A DNA stretch of 64,000 bases from Streptacidiphilus rugosus AM-16 (GCF_000744655.1 NZ_JQMJ01000003.1:558001-622000), one strand, 5' to 3'; shown: positions 33,889 through 43,306, counted from the first letter of the stretch. Translations and numbers: made by a program. Notes: a model not told the origin generated them from the sequence alone.

Positions 33889-34109
33889 GCGTGACTCTCA
33901 AGCGGAAACGAAGGGGAAAAGGGGAGAGGAGCCGGTGGGCGCGCGAGGGCGCGGGGCTTCAGCTCTCCGGTCGCTTGATGTTCGCGTCGATCAGCTCGGC
34001 CAGCAGGGCGCGGCAGGCTGCGTACAGCTGCGTTCCGCCCACGTCCGGTCCGTCCGTCCTTGCTTCTGATCCAAGGAAGCCAGGTCTGGCTTCGGATCCA
34101 TGGTAACAA
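33889..34109. other. Gene-poor stretch between MFS and HAD genes
   Basis: No supported gene. The minus strand has a short open end reading ...QLYAACRALLAELIDANIKRPES that stops at 33960; this is protein-like but has no clear start, so it may be the remnant of a larger gene. A near repeat (GGATCCGAAGC and GGATCAGAAGC on the minus strand) lies at about 34073-34100. Confidence 0.3.
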
Positions 34110-34928
34110 TCAGCTGAGGCCGAAGATACCTTCGAGCGCGACGGCCACGCCGTCCTCCTCGTTGCTCAGCGTGATCTCGTCCGAGACGGCCTTGAGGTCG
34201 GGGTGCGCGTTGGCCATCGCCACCGCGTGGCCGACCCAGCCGAACATCGGGATGTCGTTCGGCATGTCGCCGAAGGCGATGGTCCGGTCCTTCGTCGTGC
34301 CGAGCCGGGCCGAGGCGAGAGCCAGACCGGTCGCCTTGGAGAGCCCGAGCGGCAGCAGTTCGACGAAGCCCTGACCGGCCAGCACCACCGTGACCAGGCT
34401 TCCGGCCGCGTCGGCGACCGCCCGGGCCAGTTCGTCGTCGCCCAGCGTCGGGTGCTGGACCAGCACCCGACTCAGCGGCTTGGCCCACAGCTGGGTCAGG
34501 TCGGCCACCGGAGCGGCGAGCTCCTCGCCGGCCGAGGGCATGTCGTAGTCCGCGGAGAACAGCACGTCCCCCTCGAGACCGTCCTGGACCACGGCCACGG
34601 CCATCGGCCCGACCTGGGCCTCCGCCTTGGCCAGGGCGATCCCGGCCACCTGGCGGTCCAACGTGACCGACGTCACCAGCCGGTGCGCGCCCGCGTCGTA
34701 GAGCTGTCCGCCCTGGCCGCAGACGGCGAGGCCGGTGTAGCCGATGCTGTCCAGCGTCGGCCTGGTCCACGCCGCCGAGCGGCCGGTCACCACGATGTGC
34801 TGCGCCCCCGTGGCCTTCGCGGCCTCCAGGGCGCGCTGCGTGCGCGGCGACACCGTGTGGTCGTCGCGCAGCAGCGTTCCGTCCAGGTCGGTCGCGATCA
34901 GGTCGTACGGCCGGGGGGCGGAGCTCAC
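34110..34928 (-). CDS. Cof-type HAD-superfamily phosphatase
   Basis: This 272-residue HAD hydrolase has motif I DLDGTLLRDD (nucleophile Asp near residue 14), motif II VVTGRS, and motif IV GDMPNDIPM with the two acidic metal ligands. The large cap insert between about residues 85 and 190 is of the Cof (type IIB) kind, as in sugar-phosphate phosphatases. GTG start at 34928, 29 bp downstream of serS on the same strand, so the two are probably co-transcribed. The substrate is probably a phosphorylated sugar or cofactor. The same arrangement next to serS is common in Streptomyces (from memory). Confidence 0.9.
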   Translation of the reverse strand: MSSAPRPYDLIATDLDGTLLRDDHTVSPRTQRALEAAKATGAQHIVVTGRSAAWTRPTLDSIGYTGLAVCGQGGQLYDAGAHRLVTSVTLDRQVAGIALAKAEAQVGPMAVAVVQDGLEGDVLFSADYDMPSAGEELAAPVADLTQLWAKPLSRVLVQHPTLGDDELARAVADAAGSLVTVVLAGQGFVELLPLGLSKATGLALASARLGTTKDRTIAFGDMPNDIPMFGWVGHAVAMANAHPDLKAVSDEITLSNEEDGVAVALEGIFGLS

Positions 34929-34957
34929 GTGCGGGGACTCGCTCTCTGTTCTGTCGC

Positions 34958-36235
34958 CTACTTGCTGACCGGCTCCAGCACCTCGCGGCCGCCCAGGTAG
35001 GGGCGGAGCGCCTCCGGCACGACGACGGAGCCGTCGGCCAGCTGGTGCGTCTCCAGGATCGCCACGATGATCCGCGGGACCGCGCAGAGCGTGCCGTTGA
35101 GCGTGGCGAGCGGCTTGTTGCCGTCCTCGCCGCGCATCCGGATGCCGAGTCGCCGCGCCTGGAACTCACCGCAGTTGGAGGTCGAGGTGACCTCGCGGTA
35201 CTTGCCCTGGGTGGGGATCCACGCCTCGATGTCGAACTTGCGCATCGCCGACGCGCCGAGGTCGCCGGAGGCCACGTCGATCACGCGGTAGGCGAGACCG
35301 AGCTTGTCCAGGAACTCCTTCTCCCACTGCAGCAGGCGGCGGTGCTCCGCCTCGGCGTCCTCCGGCGCGGTGAAGGAGAACATCTCCACCTTGTCGAACT
35401 GGTGCACTCTGATGATGCCGCGGGTGTCCTTGCCGTAGGTGCCCGCCTCGCGGCGGAAGCAGGGCGAGAAGCCGGCGTAGCGCAGCGGCAGCCGGTCCGC
35501 GTCGATGATCTCGTCCATGTGGTACGCCGCCAGCGGCACCTCCGCGGTGCCGACCAGGTAGAAGTCGTCCGCCTCCAGGCGGAAGACGTTCTCGGCGGCC
35601 TGGCCGAGGAAGCCGGTGCCCTCCATCGCCTGGGGCTTGACCAGGGCGGGGGTGATCATCGGGATGAAGCCGGCCTCGGTGGCCTGCGCGATCGCCATGT
35701 TGACCAGGGCGAGCTCCAGCAGCGCGCCGACGCCGGTCAGGTAGTAGAAGCGCGAGCCGGAGACCTTGGCGGCCCGCTCGGTGTCGATCGCGCCGAGCAG
35801 CTTGCCCAACTCGACGTGGTCGCGCGGCTCGAAGCCCTCGGCCGCGAAGTCGCGGGGGGTGCCGATCTCCTCGATGGTGACGAAGTCCTCTTCGCCGCCG
35901 ACCGGGGCCTCAGGGTCGAGCAGGTTGGCCAGCCGGCCCAGCAGGCTCTGCACCTCGGCCTCGGCCTCGCCCTGCGCGGCGTTCGCGGCCTTCACCTCGG
36001 CGGCGAGCGCCTGGGTGCGGGTGAGCAGCTCGGCCTTCTCCTCGCCCTTGGCCTTGGCCACCAGCTTGCCCAGCTGGCGCTGCTCGTTGCGCAGTTCGTC
36101 GAAGCGGGAACTGGACGACCGGTGCCGCTCGTCGGCGGCCAGCAGGGCGTCGACGAGGGCGACGTCCTCTCCTCGGGCGCGCTGGGAGGCGCGCACACGG
36201 TCCGGGTCTACGCGAAGCAGGCGAAGGTCAATCAC
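34958..36235 (-). CDS. serS: Seryl-tRNA synthetase
   Basis: This complete 425-residue class IIa synthetase charges tRNA-Ser. The N-terminal coiled-coil arm that grips the long variable arm of tRNA-Ser occupies about residues 30-105. The class II motifs are visible: motif 2 ([25 protein letters not shown]) and motif 3 ([17 protein letters not shown]). [19 protein letters not shown] is the conserved ATP/serine region. It starts at GTG 36235 ([14 protein letters not shown]), the family N-terminus. It is divergent from the deacetylase gene, with 190 bp between. Confidence 0.97.
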   Translation of the reverse strand: MIDLRLLRVDPDRVRASQRARGEDVALVDALLAADERHRSSSSRFDELRNEQRQLGKLVAKAKGEEKAELLTRTQALAAEVKAANAAQGEAEAEVQSLLGRLANLLDPEAPVGGEEDFVTIEEIGTPRDFAAEGFEPRDHVELGKLLGAIDTERAAKVSGSRFYYLTGVGALLELALVNMAIAQATEAGFIPMITPALVKPQAMEGTGFLGQAAENVFRLEADDFYLVGTAEVPLAAYHMDEIIDADRLPLRYAGFSPCFRREAGTYGKDTRGIIRVHQFDKVEMFSFTAPEDAEAEHRRLLQWEKEFLDKLGLAYRVIDVASGDLGASAMRKFDIEAWIPTQGKYREVTSTSNCGEFQARRLGIRMRGEDGNKPLATLNGTLCAVPRIIVAILETHQLADGSVVVPEALRPYLGGREVLEPVSK

Positions 36236-36425
36236 GAGTACGAGGGTACCGGGCCGGGGGCGGTGAGCTCGCTCACCTTTCTGACGGGACCTTCGACCCG
36301 GGTCGTACGGTCCGATCTGTCACATCTTCGTCCCGAGGGCACCTCAAGCCTGTCAGAACGGTAAGAGCACGCCATGTGGGCTGAGAGAGTGAACCGGCAA
36401 GCACGGCGGGGAGGGTGGCAACGGG

Positions 36426-37250
36426 ATGAGGACCAGGGGCATGAAGAAGCGCAGGACGGCGGTCGCGGGTACGGCCCTGGCAGCGGTGCTCGCCCTCGCG
36501 GCGTGCGGCGGCGGAGCGAGCGCGCAGACGGGCGGCAGCGGCGACCGGGCGACCGGCTCCTCCGCCGCGACGGGCAGCGCGTCGCCGGACCCGAAGAGCA
36601 CCTCGGGCGACACCGTCCCGACGAGCGGCACGGCCACCGTCAGCAAGGTGCTGGAGTACTACATCTCCCACCCGGGCACCGAGAAGAACGTCGCGCTCAC
36701 CTTTGACGACGGTCCGAGTGCGAAGTGGACCCCGAAGATCCTCGCGCTGCTGGCGCAGTACCACGCGCACGCCACCTTCTGTGAGATCGGTCCCAACGCG
36801 CAGGCCGCGCCGGACACCGTCAAGCAGGTCGTCGCGGCCGGCGACCGGCTCTGCGACCACTCGGTCAACCACAACGAGGCGATGTCGACGCGCGGCCTCG
36901 CCTACGAGACCAACGAGATCGTCGGCGCGAAGAAGATGATCGAGGAAGCCGGCGGACCCGGTACCCAGGTCAGCTGGTTCCGTGCGCCGGGCGGGGATTT
37001 CACTCCGGAGATTCGCCAGATATCCGCCGTCAACGGACTTCGTCCGCTCGCCTGGAGCGTGGACACCAACGACTGGAGGAGGCCGGGCGTCGCGCAGATC
37101 GTGGCCACCGTGAAGAAGCAGGTCCGCTCCGGTTCGATCATTCTCATGCACGACGGCGGCGGTGACCGCACCCAGACGGTGGCGGCGCTGGCGCAGATCC
37201 TGCCGTGGCTGCAGCAGCAGGGCTACGCGATCAACTTCCCCGACGCCTGA
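36426..37250 (+). CDS. Polysaccharide deacetylase lipoprotein (NodB domain, CE4)
   Basis: This 274-residue protein has a lipoprotein signal (LAAVLALAACGGG, lipobox Cys about residue 27), then a Ser/Thr/Gly-rich linker and a NodB homology domain from about residue 85. Catalytic landmarks are present: LTFDDGPS (motif 1, Asp-Asp), HSVNHNEAM (motif 2, metal His pair H-x3-H), RAPGGDF (motif 3) and IILMHDGGGDRTQT (motif 5 with His). It is predicted to remove N-acetyl groups from peptidoglycan or chitin-like glycans at the cell surface. ATG 36426 is used; an internal ATG five codons later is an alternative. Confidence 0.9.
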   Translation: MRTRGMKKRRTAVAGTALAAVLALAACGGGASAQTGGSGDRATGSSAATGSASPDPKSTSGDTVPTSGTATVSKVLEYYISHPGTEKNVALTFDDGPSAKWTPKILALLAQYHAHATFCEIGPNAQAAPDTVKQVVAAGDRLCDHSVNHNEAMSTRGLAYETNEIVGAKKMIEEAGGPGTQVSWFRAPGGDFTPEIRQISAVNGLRPLAWSVDTNDWRRPGVAQIVATVKKQVRSGSIILMHDGGGDRTQTVAALAQILPWLQQQGYAINFPDA

Positions 37251-37315
37251 CCGCGCCCGACCGCCTGAGCACCCACCCCTAAGGCCCCGCCTGTGCACAG
37301 GTTCGTTCGTGGGTC

Positions 37316-37586
37316 TGTGGATATCCCCGCTTTATCCACAGGGCAGCTCGACAGCCTGTGGATTGTCCGGAATCACGCCTCTGAGCTCGCTAAACCTCGT
37401 GTTTGCGGCCGGAGGCGTGATTTTTGGGTCTCGAAAGGGACCCGGAAGCGGACTTTGGGGAAACAGCGCAGCTGAATCCCTATATGTCCGTCTTGCCCGT
37501 TCTGCAAATTTTGGTGTGCAAGGCGTGATTCGCCGGGTTCTCCGGCGAATCCCCAGGGTGTGGATAACCAGCCCGCCTGTGGATAA
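37316..37586. promoter_or_regulatory. DnaA-box cluster
   Basis: The 342-bp space between the deacetylase and pheA carries three perfect TTATCCACA boxes: 37332-37340 (plus), 37559-37567 and 37578-37586 (both minus). Near matches lie at 37316-37324 (one mismatch) and 37357-37365 (two mismatches). The 10-mer AGGCGTGATT is also found at 37413 and 37521 and inverted at 37371. The region is AT-richer than its surroundings. No dnaA or dnaN flanks it, so it is not oriC itself; clusters of this kind outside oriC can titrate DnaA in Streptomyces. Confidence 0.75.
37527..37551. terminator. Hairpin downstream of pheA
   Basis: GATTCGCCGG (37527-37536), a 5-nt loop, then its exact complement CCGGCGAATC (37542-37551), 42 bp past the pheA stop on the minus strand. 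It lies inside the DnaA-box region. Confidence 0.65.
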
Positions 37587-37592
37587 CTTCGG

Positions 37593-38525
37593 CTACTGCT
37601 CGGCGCGCCCGTCCAGGCAGCGGGACAGCCAGTCCGAGGCACGGACGAACTCGGCGTCCGACGTGCCCGGACGCACCGTCGCGGCCTGCGCGTCCGCCCG
37701 CGGATAGGAGCCGAGGAAGCGCACCTTCGGGCAGATCCGGTGCAGACCCATCAGCGCCTCGCTGACCCGGCGGTCGCTGATGTGACCCTCCGCGTCGGCG
37801 GAGAAGCAGTACTTGCCGAGGCCCTCCCCGGTCGGGCGGGACTCGATGCGCATCAGGTTCACCCCGCGCACCGCGAACTCCTGCAGCAGCTCCAGCAGCG
37901 CACCCGGGTGGTCCTCGCCGAGCCAGAACACGGCCGAGGTCTTGTCCGCGCCCGTCGGCGCGGAGGTGCGGCCGGGACGCCCCACCAGCACGAAGCGCGT
38001 GGTCGCGTTCGCCGCGTCATGGATCTCGGTGGCCAGCGGCACCAGCCCGTACTGCGCGGCGGCGAACTCGCCGGCGAAGGCGCCGTCGAAGCGACCCTCC
38101 TGCACCATCCGGGCGCCGTCGGCGTTCGAGGCGGCGGACTCCCAGTGGGCGTCCGGCAGGTGGTCGGCCATCCAGTGCCGGACCTGCACCTGCGCGGCCG
38201 GGTGGCCGGTGACCGTCTTCACGTCCTGCAGCTCGGTGCCGGGCCGGACCAACAGCGCGAACGCGATCGGCAGCAGCACCTCGCGGTAGATCATCAGCGG
38301 CTCGCCCTGGGCCAGCTCGTCCAGCGTCTGGTTGATGCCGCCTTCGACCGAGTTCTCGATCGGCACCAGCGCCGCCGCGGCCTCGCCGTTGCGGACGGCG
38401 TCCAGCGCGGCGGGCACCGAGACGGAGGGGACCAGCTCGCGGGTCGCCGACTCCGGCAGGGTGCGCAGTGCCGCCTCGGTGAAGGTGCCCTCGGGACCGA
38501 GGTAGGTGTATCGGTTCGCGGACAA
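37593..38525 (-). CDS. pheA: Prephenate dehydratase
   Basis: This 310-residue enzyme of phenylalanine synthesis converts prephenate to phenylpyruvate. The catalytic domain covers about residues 1-185 (YTYLGPEGTFTEAAL, VPIENSVEGGINQTLD, and the TTRF signature in NATTRFVLVG). The ACT regulatory domain follows (GALLELLQEFAVRGVNLMRIESRP), whose ESRP motif binds Phe. A C-terminal extension carries the last about 40 residues. The start is TTG at 38525, decided by GGGAGGT 5 bp upstream; no ATG or GTG is suitably placed. It is a stand-alone dehydratase without a chorismate mutase domain, as usual for actinobacteria. Confidence 0.95.
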   Translation of the reverse strand: MSANRYTYLGPEGTFTEAALRTLPESATRELVPSVSVPAALDAVRNGEAAAALVPIENSVEGGINQTLDELAQGEPLMIYREVLLPIAFALLVRPGTELQDVKTVTGHPAAQVQVRHWMADHLPDAHWESAASNADGARMVQEGRFDGAFAGEFAAAQYGLVPLATEIHDAANATTRFVLVGRPGRTSAPTGADKTSAVFWLGEDHPGALLELLQEFAVRGVNLMRIESRPTGEGLGKYCFSADAEGHISDRRVSEALMGLHRICPKVRFLGSYPRADAQAATVRPGTSDAEFVRASDWLSRCLDGRAEQ

Positions 38526-38677
38526 GGCGACCTCCCAAGCTGCGTGTGCCACGGACGTAACGTTAACGACTCGACGTCCGCCGGGGACGTGGAGTCTTGC
38601 GAACTGGACGTGTTCCCCGGCGGTACCGCCCGACCGGTGCGCCCGACCGGTGCGGACGACCGGTGGCGCTGTCGCGC

Positions 38678-39949
38678 TCAGCTCTCCAGCAGCGCCTGGC
38701 CGACGTATCCGCCCGGGCCCGCGCCGCCGGGGAGGGCGTAGAGGCCGCTCGACTCGTGCACGACGAAGCGCGACAGCGCGTCGCCGCGGGCGAGCTTGCG
38801 CTGCACCGGCACGAAGCCGGTCAGCGGGTCCGCCTGGAAGCAGACGAAGAGCAGCCCGGCGTCGGGGGCGCCGTCGGGTCGGAAGCCGTCCTGGTACGAG
38901 TAGCCGCGCCGGAGCATGGCCGCGCCCTGGTTCGAGTCCGGTGCGGCGACCCGGACATGGGCGTCGCCGGGGATCGCCAGCGAGCCGTCGGGGTTCTGCT
39001 TCGTCAGGTCGACCGGGGTGGTCTCGGTGCCGCCCGAGAGCGGCGCGCCGGTGTCCTTGCGACGGCCGATCACCCGTTCCTGCAGCTCGCGCGACTGCTG
39101 CTCCCACGGGTCGAGCAGCATCCTGATCCGGCGGAAGACGGCGTAGCTGCCGTTCGCCATCCAGGCGGCGCTGTCCGAGGCGGCGGGCACGGCCGGGCCG
39201 CCGGGGACGAACACGCGGCGGGCGAAGTCGGCGTCGGCCGGCTTGGGGTTGTTGGTGCCGTCGATCTGGCCCATCAGGTTCCTGCCGGTCCGCGGCGCGG
39301 CGGTCGCGCCCGGCGCCCGGCTGAAGCCGTTCATCTGCCAGCGCGGCGCGGCCTGGCCCGCGGCGAGGCGCTGCAGGGTGCGGGTGGCGTGGAACGCGAC
39401 GAGCGGGTCGTTCGCGCAGACCTGCACCCACAGGTCTCCGTCGCTGCGGGCGCGGTCGATCCGGTCCTCGGGGAAGGCGGGGAGCGCGGCGAGGGCGTCG
39501 GGCTGACGGGCGGTCAGTCCGGCCCTGGCGAAGAGGGAGGCCCCGAAGCCGAAGGTGACGGTGAGCGAGCTCGGTCCGGCGTCCAGGGCGGTGAGGTCGT
39601 CGGTCAGGCCGGCCGGCGTCCGGCCCTCGGCCATCGCCGCGGCGGCCGCGGACCAGCGCTTCATCAGCGCGGTGAGACCGGGGCGTCCGGTGCCGGGGGT
39701 GAGGTCGAAGGCGGTGGCGTGCATGGTCGCCTGCATCGGCTCGACGATCCCGGCCTGGCGCGTGCCGTGGAAGGGGACGGCGTCGCCGCCCAGGGCGGTG
39801 AGCGGTGCGCCGCCCGCCGCCCTGGGCCTGCCGTCCGCGAGCGCGTAGCCGCCGACGCCCAGGGCCAGGCCCGCCGCGCCGCCGACCCCGGCCGCGCCGA
39901 GCAGGTGCCGGCGCGAGAGGCCGCCGCGCTTGTCGTTGTCGTCGGTCAT
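38678..39949 (-). CDS. Dyp-type haem peroxidase, Tat-exported (EfeB-like)
   Basis: This 423-residue protein has a twin-arginine signal (LSRRHLLGAAGVGGAAGLALGV). The Dyp signature G-x-x-D-G appears as GQIDGTNNP near residue 240, where the Asp replaces the distal His of other peroxidases. The proximal haem His is probably in VAFHATRTL or in the later domain, and DGLWV-like DGDLWVQVCANDP matches the family. Such class A enzymes are exported folded with haem. It is the last gene of the copper-homeostasis set (69 bp after the CopC-CopD gene), which suggests co-expression; involvement in copper-dependent morphogenesis, as reported for DtpA in Streptomyces, is possible. Confidence 0.9.
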   Translation of the reverse strand: MTDDNDKRGGLSRRHLLGAAGVGGAAGLALGVGGYALADGRPRAAGGAPLTALGGDAVPFHGTRQAGIVEPMQATMHATAFDLTPGTGRPGLTALMKRWSAAAAAMAEGRTPAGLTDDLTALDAGPSSLTVTFGFGASLFARAGLTARQPDALAALPAFPEDRIDRARSDGDLWVQVCANDPLVAFHATRTLQRLAAGQAAPRWQMNGFSRAPGATAAPRTGRNLMGQIDGTNNPKPADADFARRVFVPGGPAVPAASDSAAWMANGSYAVFRRIRMLLDPWEQQSRELQERVIGRRKDTGAPLSGGTETTPVDLTKQNPDGSLAIPGDAHVRVAAPDSNQGAAMLRRGYSYQDGFRPDGAPDAGLLFVCFQADPLTGFVPVQRKLARGDALSRFVVHESSGLYALPGGAGPGGYVGQALLES

Positions 39950-40018
39950 GGTGCTGTCTTTCTCGGTCTTTCTCGGGCTTTCGCGGTGTGTCCCGGGTCG
40001 TTCCCTGCGGTCCGGATC

Positions 40019-42088
40019 TCAGCCCACCGCGACCGGGGCGGTCACGGTGGTCTCGTCGATGTCGTCCGAACGGACCGTGACGGCGAGCGTCCAGTCCCCG
40101 GGCAGCGGCAGTTGGAGGTCGGCCGCGCCGTAGTGGCCGATGTCGAGATGGTCCAGCTTCACCGGCAGGGGGCCCAGGTTCCTGGCCTTGAGGGTGAGCG
40201 CGACGTCGATCTCGGGGACGTCGACGGGCTTGCCGGTGGCGTCGTAGAGGTAGGCGTGCAGGCTGTTCTGGCCGGTCCTGGCCGGGTCGATCTCGACGGT
40301 GACCTTGCCCTTGGCGGCCGGGGTGCGGCCGCCGGTGTCGTACGGCAACGTCACGTCGACCGGCCCGCGCGAGGCGGCGGCCGCGGCGGCCTGCTGCTCG
40401 GCCACGGCCCGGCCGGGCGCGGAGTTGGTCAGCAGGGTGGTCACCACCAGGACGACGACGGCGAACATCGCCTCCAGGCCGACGGACCGCAGCAGCATGC
40501 CCCGCGCCGGGGCGGCGGCCCGCGCGTTGCGCAGGCCGGCCTGCTCCCTCGCCTTCGCCTGCCGTGCCAACTGTGCCGCCCGCTCCGGGTCCTCGGGAGC
40601 CGAGCCGGCCCCGGCGGAGGAGACGGAGGCGGCTCCGCCCGCCTTCGCGGCGGTCACGGCGGCGGGCGCCGGTGCGGCATGGGCTTCGACCGCCTCGACC
40701 GTTTCGGAGTCCGTCCGCGCCGTCTCCGGCGCCTCGACGGAGTCGGTCGAGCCCGCCGTTCCGGCGGCCTCGACGCGGAGCAGCGCCAGCCAGCGGCGGG
40801 AGATCCAGGCGGCCGCCAGGATCACGGTGACGGCGCCGAGCTTGACGAGCAGCAGCCGGCCGTAGGTGGTGGCGGTGAGTGCGGACCAGGAGCCGAGGCC
40901 ACGCCAGGCCTGGTAGGTGCCGGACGCGGCCAGGGTGGTGATCGCGCAGAGCGCCAGGGTGGAGAAGCGCTGGACCGAGGCGACGCCGATGCCGCCGTCC
41001 GCGGCGGAGCGGCGCAGCCCGAGCAGGACGGTGGTCAGGCCGCCCAGCCAGAGGCTCATCGCCAGCACGTGCGCGGTGTCGACGGGGACGGCCAGCGGCA
41101 CCTGGAGGCCCACCGACGCGTGGTCGCCGAGCGGCCAGGTGACGGCGATCGCGACGGCGAGCACCGCTCCGGTGACGCCCAGCCAGATCCGGCGACGCTG
41201 CTCCGCGTCGCGAGCACCGTTCTCCGCCTTCGCCTCCGTCGCCGGTCCGGCGGAGCCGTCCGGGGAGGCGTCGCCGTCGCCGGAGGAGCCGGAGAGCAGC
41301 GCGAGGAAGACGCCGGCGCCCGCGAGCAGCAGGACCCGCACGGCCAGCAGTTCGCCCAGCTTCTCGCCCAGCACCTGCCGCAGCAGGGTCAGGTCGAAGA
41401 CCCGGCCGAGGCCGGTCCCCGCCTCGTACGTTCCGCGCAGCGCCAGCTCGGCCAGCGTCGCCAGCAGCAGCCCGGCCCAGCCGGCCAGCATCAGCCGCTG
41501 CACCGAGCGCAGCCGCAGACCGCCGGGCCAGCAGAGCAGTACTGCCCCCACCGAGCCGGCCAACAGCGCGAAGGTCCCGTACTGCACGGAGCGTGAGACG
41601 CCGTAGAGAAAGCCGGTCGCCGTCGTCCCCGACGCGCCGCCGTCCGCCCCCGGCACCCCGCTCAGTGTCGCGGGCGAGGAGGTGCGGCCGATGGAGAAGG
41701 TGTACGCCCCGGCGACCGGGTGGGTGTCCGCGGAGATCACCCGCCAAGCCACCGTGTACGTGCCCTGCACGGACGCCGCGTCCCCGCCCAGCCGCACCCG
41801 GGCCGTGGACGCGTCGCTGCCGGCGTGCGCGGCGCCGCCCACGTCCACCCGCTTGCCGCTCGGGTCGAAGACCCGCACCGCGTCCGGCTCCAGCGTCACC
41901 GTCTCGCTGAACCGCAGCGTGACCGCGCTCGGCGCGACGGCCAGGAGGGTGCCCTGCGACGGGTCGGTCGACAGCAGTGCGGCATGCGCGGAGGCGGTGC
42001 CCGCGCCGCCCAGCAGCAGCAGGACCAGCAGTCCGAGCAGGGCGGCCGCCGAGCGGGCCGGACGAGCCGGGCGAACGGTGCGCTTCAT
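40019..42088 (-). CDS. CopC-CopD fusion, copper import/resistance membrane protein
   Basis: This 689-residue protein has three parts. A signal peptide (LLGLLVLLLLGGAGTASA) precedes a CopC domain whose mature N-terminus is His (HAALLSTDPSQG), the usual copper ligand, with DTHPVAGAYTFSIG at its end. Eight or so transmembrane helices of a CopD domain follow (about residues 155-445, interrupted by a Ser/Asp/Gly-rich loop). Then come a charged Ala/Glu-rich cytosolic region and a further helix near 545. The C-terminal 140 residues form an outer beta domain (RGPVDVTLPYD... DWTLAVTVRSDD). The layout is like YcnJ of Bacillus. It probably carries copper across the membrane and is encoded directly after the PCuAC chaperone. 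Confidence 0.9.
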   Translation of the reverse strand: MKRTVRPARPARSAAALLGLLVLLLLGGAGTASAHAALLSTDPSQGTLLAVAPSAVTLRFSETVTLEPDAVRVFDPSGKRVDVGGAAHAGSDASTARVRLGGDAASVQGTYTVAWRVISADTHPVAGAYTFSIGRTSSPATLSGVPGADGGASGTTATGFLYGVSRSVQYGTFALLAGSVGAVLLCWPGGLRLRSVQRLMLAGWAGLLLATLAELALRGTYEAGTGLGRVFDLTLLRQVLGEKLGELLAVRVLLLAGAGVFLALLSGSSGDGDASPDGSAGPATEAKAENGARDAEQRRRIWLGVTGAVLAVAIAVTWPLGDHASVGLQVPLAVPVDTAHVLAMSLWLGGLTTVLLGLRRSAADGGIGVASVQRFSTLALCAITTLAASGTYQAWRGLGSWSALTATTYGRLLLVKLGAVTVILAAAWISRRWLALLRVEAAGTAGSTDSVEAPETARTDSETVEAVEAHAAPAPAAVTAAKAGGAASVSSAGAGSAPEDPERAAQLARQAKAREQAGLRNARAAAPARGMLLRSVGLEAMFAVVVLVVTTLLTNSAPGRAVAEQQAAAAAASRGPVDVTLPYDTGGRTPAAKGKVTVEIDPARTGQNSLHAYLYDATGKPVDVPEIDVALTLKARNLGPLPVKLDHLDIGHYGAADLQLPLPGDWTLAVTVRSDDIDETTVTAPVAVG

Positions 42089-42098
42089 CGGGTCGTCC

Positions 42099-42605
42099 TC
42101 ACTGCCCTGACTGGTCCGGCTGGTACGTCATCGGCTGCACGGTCGCCTCGACGGTAACCGGAGGGGCGCCCTGGAAGGCGAGTTTCAGCTCGACCCGCTC
42201 GCCCACCTTCGGCTGCGGATGGAGGCCCATCAGCATCAGATGCCGCCCGCCGCGCGCGAACGCGACCGAGCCGTGCGCGGGCACCGTGACCTGCTGCAGG
42301 TCGACCATGGTGGTGGCGGTGCTCTCGTGCATCGTGACGCTGCCGGCCTCGGGGCTGGTCACGCCGGTCAGTGTCACCGCCGTGCCGCCGCCGTTGCGCA
42401 CCACGAAGTACCCGGCCGCCATGTCCGGCATGGACGGCAGCGGTATGTACGCGCCGGAGACGGTCACCGCGGCGGTGCTCGCCGAGGCGGCCGCCCGGTC
42501 CGAGGAGGGGTTCGACGACGAGGCGCCGCAGCCCGCGAGGCCGGACACGGTCGTCAGCGAGGCCAGTGCGACCGTCGCCACTACGCCGCGCGCCCGCCGC
42601 GTCAC
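42099..42605 (-). CDS. PCuAC-type periplasmic copper chaperone, lipoprotein
   Basis: This 168-residue protein has a lipoprotein signal (TTVSGLAGCGASS) and a cupredoxin-like PCuAC domain. The copper-binding signature H-M-x10-M-x21-H-x-M is recognisable as VTMHESTATTMVDL followed by GGRHLMLMGL. In other bacteria such chaperones deliver Cu(I) to the CuA site of cytochrome oxidase, together with SCO proteins. Here the gene starts with GTG 42605 inside the stop of the SCO1 gene (GTGA overlap). The coupling supports a joint role in oxidase metallation. Confidence 0.93.
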   Translation of the reverse strand: MTRRARGVVATVALASLTTVSGLAGCGASSSNPSSDRAAASASTAAVTVSGAYIPLPSMPDMAAGYFVVRNGGGTAVTLTGVTSPEAGSVTMHESTATTMVDLQQVTVPAHGSVAFARGGRHLMLMGLHPQPKVGERVELKLAFQGAPPVTVEATVQPMTYQPDQSGQ

Positions 42606-43306
42606 GCCGTCACGCCCTTGATCAGCAGTGGCAGGTCGTGCTCGAAGACGGCCGTGGTGGTCCCGCTGGTGTAGAGCAGGTGGGCCTTGTCGTCCGAGGG
42701 CAGGTAGCCGAGCGTCTGCGCACCGTGCACCGGCTCCTGGCCCTTGACCGGGGCCGCGACGTAGACGCCCACGGACTTGGCGGCCGCAATGATCGTTCTG
42801 ATGTCGCCGGTCAGTCCGACGAAGCTCGGGTTGAAGGCGTCGAGCCAGCCGCGGATCGCCGCCGGGGTGTCCCTGGCCGGGTCGGTGGTCACGAAGACCA
42901 CCTGGATCTCGTTCTGCTGCGCCTTGGGCAGCTTGCTCACGGCCACGGCGATGTCGCCCATCGTCGTGGGGCAGACGTCGGGACAGTGGGTGTAGCCGAA
43001 GTAGAGCAGCATCGCCTTGCCGGCTGTGCGGGCGGCCAGGTCGAAGGGCCTGCCGCTGGTGTCGGTCAGCGTGACGGCGGGCTTGTCGAAGGTCCGGCCG
43101 AGGTAGACGCCCTGGTAGGGCCCGGACTGGCCCTGCAGGGACGGGGTGATCTCACCGGACGGCGATCCGTCCGACGAGGAGGAACCGGAGGAGCCGCAGG
43201 CGGCCAGCAGCAGCGCGGCGGCGCCGCCGAGCGAACCCAGCAGCACCGAGCGGCGACTGGGGGCTCCCTGGAGGTTCGGGAGAGGGGACATGGGGTCGGG
43301 ACTCAT
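42602..43306 (-). CDS. SCO1/SenC-type copper metallochaperone, lipoprotein
   Basis: This 234-residue thioredoxin-fold protein has a signal with twin Arg and a lipobox (SRRSVLLGSLGGAAALLLAACGSS). Copper ligands are the C-x3-C motif HCPDVCPTT near residue 109 and a downstream His in DDKAHLLYTSG. It is predicted to load the CuA centre of cytochrome c oxidase. Start ATG 43306; ATG 43291 (SPLPNLQG) is an alternative that shortens it by five residues. The stop overlaps the PCuAC start. Confidence 0.93.
   Translation of the reverse strand: MSPDPMSPLPNLQGAPSRRSVLLGSLGGAAALLLAACGSSGSSSSDGSPSGEITPSLQGQSGPYQGVYLGRTFDKPAVTLTDTSGRPFDLAARTAGKAMLLYFGYTHCPDVCPTTMGDIAVAVSKLPKAQQNEIQVVFVTTDPARDTPAAIRGWLDAFNPSFVGLTGDIRTIIAAAKSVGVYVAAPVKGQEPVHGAQTLGYLPSDDKAHLLYTSGTTTAVFEHDLPLLIKGVTA

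Noticed and set aside
33825-34109. 94-codon minus-strand ORF upstream of the MFS gene
   Set aside because: Pro/Arg-rich, overlaps the MFS start and has no ribosome site.
37262-37592. oriC itself
   Set aside because: Too few boxes and no dnaA/dnaN flanks; an origin-proximal DnaA-box cluster is the better reading.
38597-41596. Plus-strand ORF of 999 codons across pheA, peroxidase and copper genes
   Set aside because: It runs antisense through three well-identified genes and is low complexity, a GC-bias shadow.
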